In this document: positions 56,739 through 64,000 of the stretch, piece after piece
How the letters are laid out: each line of letters starts with the position of its first letter
Position numbering within the stretch: the first letter of the stretch is position 1
Assembly: GCF_018812025.1 (NCBI RefSeq)
Contig: NC_063045.1
Span: 57,550,957-57,614,956 of the forward strand
DNA from: Megalobrama amblycephala
Taxonomy: Eukaryota; Chordata; Actinopteri; Cypriniformes; Xenocyprididae
Reading direction: 5' to 3'
DNA length: 64,000 nt
The notes under the pieces: model-generated
The model's input: only the letters and a program-made list of their open reading frames with translations
Database searches by the model: none
Told to the model about the DNA's origin: nothing
Position numbers and translations under genes: made by a program

Positions 56739-56813
56739 GACCCTCAGCCATGCCTGATACTGAAGCAGCTGCCCTCTCTACCCAATCCCCTCCACAGACC
56801 CCCATCATGCAGA
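56739..56813 (+). CDS. camk2b: camk2b exon 20 (variable linker, predicted)
   Basis: 75-nt segment between gggctcag and gtgagt. In phase 1 it reads PSAMPDTEAAALSTQSPPQT then PIMQ, with one base carried over. A second acceptor after gaccctcag, giving a start at 56748 (66 nt), also keeps phase, so tandem acceptor use is possible. The acceptor at 56730 (cccgcag) would make an 83-nt, out-of-phase exon. The composition (Ala, Pro, Gln, Ser) fits the beta linker. Confidence 0.72.
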
Positions 56814-56935
56814 GTGAGTACAGCGCCCCCTGCAGACCCAAGCAATGATGCTCATGCACAGGGTCCAGAATGAATGTGCGGTATTTTTGTCATTTAAGTA
56901 ATTATTTTATAATTATTAATATTGTAATTATTTAT

Positions 56936-57010
<75 letters not shown>

Positions 57011-57976
57011 GAATATAACAATTTAATATAATTTAATCATTAGTTTCATAGTTTATTTTAGTTTTTAAAGTATTTTTTGTAATCATTGTTCATTTTAATA
57101 ATTTAAAATTAATATTAATATTGATCATGTTTTTGTATTTTATATAATAATCATTTTATATATTTAAGTATTAAATAAAGTAACTTAATTTAATAATAAT
57201 TATAATAGTAATTGGTTTTAATTTACTTAATTTAATAATTAAAGTAACTATTAATTATGTAATGTGTTCAAATGTTTTGTCTTTAAAATAATTAGTTTGT
57301 AATAATGAATTATTCATTTTAATGATTTAATAATTTTGATAATCTATTTAATTGTTTATTTAATATTAAGACTAATTATTATTTAATTATTAGACTATGA
57401 AATTAAGTAATTTAAGCAATATTAGTAATCGATAAAAAAATGTAATTTACTTAATTGTTAATTTAATCATTTTTATATTAAATTAACGTATTAAAGTTAT
57501 TTAATAATAAAGTGATTATTTAGCTGTCAGCAATGGTTCTTATCATGCAATTTGGACCGTGTATTATGCTTTATACCTTTGAACCTTCCAGTTACAGTGG
57601 AGTTATGTAGTATTCAGCTAGTCGTACTGTATGATTTTAATATGTCAGGTCCCATGAGCCGACCCGCTCAATGCCTATTTAAGCTTTTTCTAGGCCACTG
57701 ATCTAACTTATTACAATGTGAATGTGCATGATGTATTTTTGGGGTATTTAACAAGGAAAACATGACCTTTTAATGTTGGACCCTGTTCATACTGTCATTC
57801 GGCCCAAGCATTGACACTTTTTATTGACGCATATCCCCTTCACTCAGCTGCCCAGTGCATCTTGTTATTTGTCTGATGCTGCTGTCATTCATTTCCTTTT
57901 CATCTCTTCACATGTTCTCCATCTCTCTGTCTTTCACAATGGTTTAATGCTTTCCTCCCTTTCCCGACCCGCTCAG
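56814..57976. other. Intron 20, (TA)n and AT-rich
   Basis: (TA)n lies at about 56943-57002, followed by about 530 bp of A/T-rich low-complexity sequence to 57530. No gene seen. Confidence 0.8.
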
Positions 57977-58117
57977 CCCGGTTCACAGATCTGGTGAGCA
58001 GTGTGGGCCGTGCACCTGTCCCGCAACCTCAAGCGGAGTCGACTTCCTCCCGAACCTCTGTCCCCCCTCCCCAGCCCTCCTCCCCCCCGACCCCACCCCC
58101 CTCTGTGTCTGTGCAGA
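57977..58117 (+). CDS. camk2b: camk2b exon 21 (proline-rich linker)
   Basis: 141-nt exon between ccgctcag and gtgagt, in phase 1 at both ends. It reads RFTDLVSSVGRAPVPQPQ, then AESTSSRTS, then a proline run PPPQPSSPPTPPPS and VSVQ. Mammalian CAMK2B also has optional linker exons with a SSVRRGSG motif followed by Pro-rich sequence; FTDLVSSVGR may be the same motif. The PPxP-type stretch is a candidate SH3-binding segment. Confidence 0.88.
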
Positions 58118-58187
58118 GTGAGTATATAGTGGATTGAGTGTGTGTGTTTTTAACATAAAGTCCAGTCCACATTGCGTTTGACTTTAA

Positions 58188-58688
58188 AGGCCCTGATATA
58201 CTTTGTAATGTCATTTCAAACAAAATCAGGCCAAAATTAAGTTTATTTGGAGTGCATCCATCCTTCATAAACGTACTCCACACGGCTCTGCGGGGCCTTC
58301 TGAAGCGAAGCGATGCATTTGTGTAAGAAAAATATACATATTTAAACTTTATAAACTATAATAACTAGATTGGATGCAGTTTTTTTAGGCTTCAAAAACT
58401 CATCCTCTATTCACTGTCATTAGAAAGCTTGGAAGAGCCAGGATATTATTTAATATAACTCCAATTTTGTTCGGCTGAAAGAAGAAAGTCATATACACCT
58501 AGGATGGCTTGCGGGGGAGTAAATCATGGGGTAATTTTCATTTTTAGGTGAACTATCCCTTTAACTGCTGTTTTCTCATCGCCTTTGTTGTGTTTTTATT
58601 TTGATATTGAGAGAAAAGCACAAAGCACAGTATTTTTTACCCCTAAGCGAAGAACAAAAAATAACTTTGCCGTGAGTATATCAGGGCC
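58188..58688. mobile_element. TTAA-flanked MITE, copy 9
   Basis: TTAA is at 58184-58187 and 58689-58692. The ends aggccctgatatac and, reverse-complemented, ggccctgatatac match. A remnant of another element's right end (ttaggtgaactatccct, followed by TTAA) lies inside at about 58546-58564. Confidence 0.82.
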
Positions 58689-58692
58689 TTAA

Positions 58693-59528
58693 CAGTCCGC
58701 AGCTGACACCACCATCTCAAAATTCCCATCAACCCTGTGACCAACATATGACGTTCGGAAGTAGCAGGAGGCTGTTTTCCCTGATAAAAACGCTGCATTT
58801 AAACATCTCAAGTGACGTTTTCCTGAGTCTACTTTGTGTTAGTGTGACGGAACTGCTTCATGTACTTCCGTACGTGCAGTTTTCGCTTGAAGGAAGTGGG
58901 ACGTTTATCAAAGCTGAAACCATAGTCAGAGACTTTAGATCCAGGCCTGCAGTGTCAGATTGACAAGGAGAAACTGAAGGACGTGTCGAGGCCACTAAGC
59001 TCCTCTAAAGTGGAGCAGGAAGCCGTGAAGGGAGGGAGAGGGAGAGGAAACATGGAGTAAGCCTTATCTAAGGATCCAGGAATAGCTCAATTAGCTCCAT
59101 GTGGTTACCAAGGAAAAGACGGAGGAGGTCGTGGAGGAGGAAAGTTGTTGAAATGTCGATTAGATGAAGTGTTTTTGTGAGTCAGCGATCAGGTGGAGGT
59201 AAAACTTTATTGGGAGGGAGAGTTTAGTCAGAGAATTGAGGAGGAATGGATGAAGGTCTAGAGTGAAGACCATGACTGAGAAACTAGGTAAGTCCAAAAC
59301 AGCTGGAGTACTGAACCTTTCTCGGGATCTGACCTCTCTGACCTCTCTGGTGTTTCAGGGCGTTAACTCTTGCTTAAGCTTGACATTTGTCTGTTTCTGT
59401 CATGTACAACAGAGAGGACCATTTAGCTTTGGCTCTGTCAGTTGATAGTTTAAAAGATTCCGTGAATGCAAAATTTTCTTTCCTGTGCTGATGTATTTCC
59501 TATTGAAACAGGAAGTTGGGCTGGACAT
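58693..59528. other. Intron 21, unassigned part
   Basis: No feature recognised. Confidence 0.5.
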
Positions 59529-59951
59529 ACACTACCATTTAAAGGTTTGGGGGCAGTAAGAAATTAATGTTTTTATTCAGCAAGGACACATGAAATTGAT
59601 CAGAAGTGACAGTATTTATAATGTTACAAAAGATTTCCATTTCAAATGAACTCATCAAAGAATCCTAAAAGAAAATCTATCACGGTTTCCACAAAAATAT
59701 GAAGCAGCACAACTGTTTTCAATTGATAATAATCAGAAATGATTTCTGAAGGATCATGTGACACTGAAGACTGGAGTAATTCAGCTTTGATCACAGGAAT
59801 AAATTTCTTTTTAAAATATATTCAAATAGAAAACAGTTATTTTAAATTTCACAATATTACTGTTTTTAATGTATTTCTGATCAAATTATTGCAGCCTTGG
59901 TGAGCACAAAAGACTTCTTACAAAAGCAAAAAAAGCTTACTGACACCAAAC
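59529..59951 (-). mobile_element. Core-repeat family copy H
   Basis: The left end cactaccatttaaaggtttg and the right end ttactgacaccaaacc enclose a reverse-oriented core (aggatcatgtgacactgaag) around 59745. Confidence 0.8.
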
Positions 59952-60082
59952 CAAGATTAATAAAGACAGTTATATTTTCCAGAAAGAGCTACTCAGTTTT
60001 AAGCATATATCTGCTAAAAGTGTATTTAAACAGGGTACACTAACATATAGATCTCAAAGCTAATAGACATGCACTAAAAGAC

Positions 60083-60959
60083 AGTCCCTCCATGATTTTG
60101 CGGGACTTTTTCTGATTTCTGCGGCTTAAAATGACTGATTTTGCGGCGGCTTTTCTCAAAATTTGCAGCAATATTTGCGGCATTTCTTGTGTAATTTTTC
60201 AGTAAAAATTCACCAGAATCAATATTCTTCTAACATTTTTATTACTTATTTTTACATTATTTTATTACTGATTTCAAGAACCACTGGGCTCTGTAATTTT
60301 TAAAAGGAGAACTCTGATAATAACTTAAAATATAATTTTATTTCATATGTAACACCAAATAAAACCATTTTTTTATTATAAAATGTTATATTGCAGTGTT
60401 TCCCACATGATTTTGTGAAAGGGGGCATGGTTGTCTGGTACTCTAGGAGGGTCTGGGGGTATATGCTCCCCCTTTAGAAAGGTTTATATATTTTATCAAT
60501 CAATTTTGTATATTTTATGTATCAAATATGATACAACAGGCTTTCAGGAACATTTATTTGTTTATCTCTCAATCATCATTGTATCCCTATTGCATTGCAT
60601 TGCATTGTGTTTTGCCCCCCACAATAAAAAATTATAGAGCTTTTATCATAAAACTAAGCATATCTTCTTACCAAGACATATTATTAGGAGATATAGAGTG
60701 ACAAATTATATTTATATGCATTTTATGTAAGTAGTCTGTTGTACTGTTATAAAGATTTCATTGATTTACATTTTTGGTCATATAAATAACAACTGCAGCA
60801 AACTGCAATTTTTGCTCAGTTTTGGCCTGAAGGTAAAAACAAAATTCTATAAAATAAATTATTGTCTGACTATTATTTAATTATTTCAGGCAATGCATAC
60901 AGACACTGTTGATAAACTGAACCGATTGATGGAAACGATGTCACTCAGAGCGTGCATGC

Positions 60960-61014
<55 letters not shown>

Positions 61015-61300
61015 TTGCACGCTTACAGTGGGAGCTGGATTGTTGCAGTGGTTGACTGACTGACAGATGCATTGCCGAAGCAACGGCACAAACAGTTGTT
61101 TATCGATCGATTCAAGTTCAGCGCACATAGCCTACTTCGAAGTGGGCTTTCCTTTGGCTGAATGTACGTTGTGATGACGTCACATGACTTGTTCAGGCCT
61201 AAAATCTGCGGAAAATCTGCGGCAATGTAGAAAAAGTGCAAGCCCCTCCGAATTTTGTGGCGTTTGCTTGATTTTGCGATCGCGTAATCCTGGAGGGACT
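60083..61300. mobile_element. hAT-like element, agtccctcca ends
   Basis: The ends agtccctccatgattttgcg and, reverse-complemented, agtccctccaggattacgcg are inverse images. Flanking octamers taaaagac and gaaaagac differ at one position. The interior is non-coding and includes (GT)n plus (GA)n at about 60961-61014. Confidence 0.82.
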
Positions 61301-61499
61301 GAAAAGACGCAAAAGTCAAAATTTATCGGGGTGTTAATTTACATGTCTTTTAATGTAAAGAGTAAAATATTCCTATACCTGAAGTAAAATATGTTACATA
61401 AATCATAATGTTGAGTGAAAAAAATGGTGATACCAATGTGGGATTAATTAGCTTGAACTGCATGTGTGTGTTTGTGTGTGTCTGTGTTTTCTCTTACAG

Positions 61500-61575
61500 C
61501 ACGCAAACAGGAAATCATCAAGATCACGGAGCAGCTGATAGAAGCCATCAATAATGGGGACTTTGAGGCCTATGC
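61500..61575 (+). CDS. camk2b: camk2b exon 22 (start of hub/association domain)
   Basis: 76-nt exon between tcttacag and gtacgt. It completes Ala or Ser and reads [20 protein letters not shown] then FEAYA. It begins the CaMKII association domain, whose fold oligomerises the holoenzyme. [15 protein letters not shown] is close to the gamma and delta forms. Confidence 0.97.
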
Positions 61576-62353
61576 GTACGTCACCTCATGCTTTCTCACA
61601 AACACAACCCAAAACATACTGTACAAATACAACAATGCAAATGCTTCTAGTTCCTCAAGCCATTTTTTAAATGTTGTGTTGCATTCTTAATGTTGCCACA
61701 AGGGACACTATAGCGGGCATTAATGTAAACTGTCTTCTTCTACAGTCAGTTATAGTCTCATAGTGGAGCAAATGTTTATTTCGAGAACCTTACTGAGCAA
61801 GTTAGTTAAACTGTCCACATGTTTATAGCAGATACGGGAATAATAACAGACTATAGAATAATACAAGACCCGTCACTCGTATTGTTTTGAATGGGAGAAA
61901 GTGCAACGTGCAAAATTGAATAAGTCTGCCTTCTAAATAAGAGCCAATTGTCGATTAGTAAAGTCATCGTGTCACTGCAGCGGCTGTTAGAAGCTCCTGT
62001 TCCTATAGAAACAGTCAGACGCGCGCCTCCAAAATGAGACACAAGAGGCACAAGCATTTAGGACTACGCATGCACATTAGCTTGATCCAGCCTGAAAAAT
62101 ACCTTTTTTTTGTCATGATTTGAGCATTTGGAAACAAAATTTATAAGACAGTTGTCATATTTCATTGGTGATTTCAAATATGAATTTTAATCGAAAACCT
62201 GGCAAGCAGCTTTGGAGAATTTGATGTTTCCCCATTCAAAATGATAGGAGCTGCACTTGAATGCCTGAGATGCATTTCAAAGAAGGCCTCTGAGTGAAAT
62301 GACTTGTCTTAAAGGGACTTTGAAAATAATACACAATGGGATCATTATAACAG
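61576..62353. other. Intron 22
   Basis: No exon, repeat boundary or RNA gene recognised. Confidence 0.5.
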
Positions 62354-62487
<134 letters not shown>

Positions 62488-62555
62488 TAATTCACAGGAA
62501 ATGCGAGTATCGTCATGCACACGTTCTTTCTCCGTGCATGTGTGTTTCTCTACAG

Positions 62556-62788
62556 TGCTTTCCAAGAACAGTAAGCCCATCCACACCACCATCCTGAACC
62601 CTCATGTGCACCTGATCGGAGAAGATGCCGCCTGCATCGCCTACATCCGCCTCACCCAGTTTGTGGATGGACAGGGCCGGCCGCGCAGCAGCCAATCGGA
62701 GGAGACTCGCGTGTGGCACCGCCGGGACTCCAAGTGGCAGAACGTTCATTTCCACTGCTCCGGTGCGCCAGCTGCTCCTCTACAGTGA
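62556..62788 (+). CDS. camk2b: camk2b exon 24 (hub domain C-terminus and stop)
   Basis: The coding part starts after ctctacag and ends at TGA 62786-62788. It reads [18 protein letters not shown], then [58 protein letters not shown]. This is the end of the hub domain with the conserved C-terminal APLQ. The frame is intact across the exon. Confidence 0.97.
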
Positions 62789-63227
62789 AGGTGATGTTTT
62801 GCATTTAGCATTTGACCCAAATCTAGTTCACAATAGAGTTTGAGTCTTTTACTCAAAAAAATGAAGTCGCTCCAACTACCTTGTGAGTTGTAGCCCTGTG
62901 AACCAATTAATCTTATCTATTTCAGTTCAAATCAACAGCTGTCATAGCACATGCTAGCATAACTTATTTAACATGCATATTTAATGAACTCGTCACTGGC
63001 ATTAGCGCAGTCATTGCTTGTAGAGTCAATGTAGTGTTCAACTTCAACATTACAGAAACTCTTTTAAATGTCAAACTTAACAGCATTAAACACTAACAGG
63101 TCTTTCCCTTCACTAAAAATAATAAATTAACAATTAATTTCAACATTTATTCTCCTTATCCAGTCCTGTGCAAAGCATGCTGGGAACTAGAAATCCACTG
63201 CCCAATTTCCGAAGTTATCAAGACAAT
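62789..63227 (+). other. Presumed start of camk2b 3' UTR
   Basis: Sequence follows the stop codon without a clear end. AATAAA occurs at 63121-63126 and again at 63887-63892, but neither has strong supporting context, so the polyadenylation site is not called. Confidence 0.45.
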
Positions 63228-63766
63228 TTTCTCGCAGTTGCGAGATATAAACTCACAATTGCATATTATAATGTGCAGTTGTGAGGGAAAAAAGACTGTT
63301 AGAATGTTTTTTCTCAGAATTGTGAGTTTATATCTCACATTCTGACTTTATAAGACACAACTGCATGTTATGAAGTCAGAATTGCGAGATATGAACTCAA
63401 TTCTGAGTCAAAAGGTCAGAATTATGAGGTTATAAAGTCAGAATTGCGAGATATAAACAATTCTGAGAAAAAAAATTCAAAATTATGAGTTATAAAGTCA
63501 GAATTGCGAGATTTAAAGCAATTCTCGCCATTCTGACTTTTTTCTCACAATTGCGAGTTTATATCACAATTCTGACTATAACACGCAATTACAAGTTTAT
63601 ATAATGGAATTCTGATTTTATAACTTGCAATTGAGTTTATATCTCGCAATTCTGAGAAAAAAGTCAGAATTGCGTTATAAAAACTTGCAATTAAATTGTG
63701 AGGGAAAAAAGTCAGAATTGCGACCATCTTGCATTTTTGACTTTATATCTCGCAATTCTGACTTGT
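63228..63766. repeat. Second array related to the 21-bp minisatellite, inverted halves
   Basis: Units such as agaattgcgagatataaa occur in the first half, and their inverse (tatatctcgcaattctga) in parts of the first half and in the second half, giving local palindromes. It is related to the array at 36824-39235 but shorter and less regular. It may be part of the 3' UTR if transcription continues this far. Confidence 0.85.
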
Positions 63767-64000
63767 AGTTATTTAGCCTAATTTTTGATGTTTGAGTTTA
63801 AATTACAGGCGAAATTAAGTTGATGTAATGATCAACGTTATTATGTCAACAGAACAAAATAATTTTTTGCAAGGTTTAATTAAAACAATAAATTAGAATT
63901 TTTAACTTGCAGCCATGCATTTAAGTTGTGGTAACAGGTCCCCTGAATTACTTTTTAGAGCGAGCATTCTTTAAAGAACACGGTGTCGCAGGTTGATTTT
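63767..64000. other. Downstream sequence
   Basis: No feature recognised apart from AATAAA at 63887-63892. Confidence 0.4.

Noticed and set aside
56731..56813. Exon 20 starting at the upstream cccgcag acceptor
   Set aside because: It gives 83 nt and breaks the phase shared by exons 18 to 22; the acceptors ending at 56738 or 56747 keep phase.
61466..61690. 74-residue frame including [20 protein letters not shown]
   Set aside because: Only the 61500-61575 part is coding; the rest is read-through into introns on both sides of exon 22.

Overview
This window is vertebrate genomic DNA, almost certainly from a teleost fish and most likely a cypriniform (carp or zebrafish relative). The reasons are long AT-rich introns, abundant (CA)n, (TA)n and tetranucleotide arrays, and dense non-autonomous DNA transposons of kinds I associate with cyprinid genomes. 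The taxonomic call is inference; the gene call is strong.

The whole window lies inside one plus-strand gene for the beta subunit of calcium/calmodulin-dependent protein kinase II (camk2b). Exons 1 and 2 lie upstream of the window. Visible exons run from 1216 (kinase N-lobe) to the stop codon at 62786-62788. Kinase-domain exons lie between 1216 and 21920 and the autoinhibitory/calmodulin-binding exons at 22235-22483. Alternatively used linker exons follow from 29962 to 58117: a poly-alanine exon, an exon with the KKRKSSS-type nuclear localisation motif, and proline-rich exons. The association (hub) domain exons are at 61500-62788. Beta identity rests on [10 protein letters not shown] in exon 8, VGRQTTAPS in exon 13 and EPQTTVIHNPVDGIK in exon 17.

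Three points stand out. (1) There are two full copies of exon 6, about 8.2 kb apart, of identical length (73 nt) and phase but different protein sequence. One resembles the alpha/beta paralogues and the other the gamma paralogue. Including both or neither breaks the frame, so they should be mutually exclusive, and possible RBFOX sites (TGCATG) sit beside both. (2) Two otherwise well-conserved constitutive exons, in the calmodulin-binding region and the hub domain, each carry a single extra base that breaks the frame. These are either unpolished sequencing errors or the start of decay of a duplicate gene. (3) The introns hold a layered set of transposons: at least ten elements bounded by TTAA, several hAT-like elements with 8-bp target duplications, at least nine copies of one family with a conserved core, a 2.5-kb element with an internal 21-bp minisatellite, and an inverted pair of ~0.9-kb elements embedded in (TA)n tracts.

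I see no second protein-coding gene, tRNA, rRNA or CRISPR array. Open frames outside the exons are translations of simple repeats or transposon sequence.
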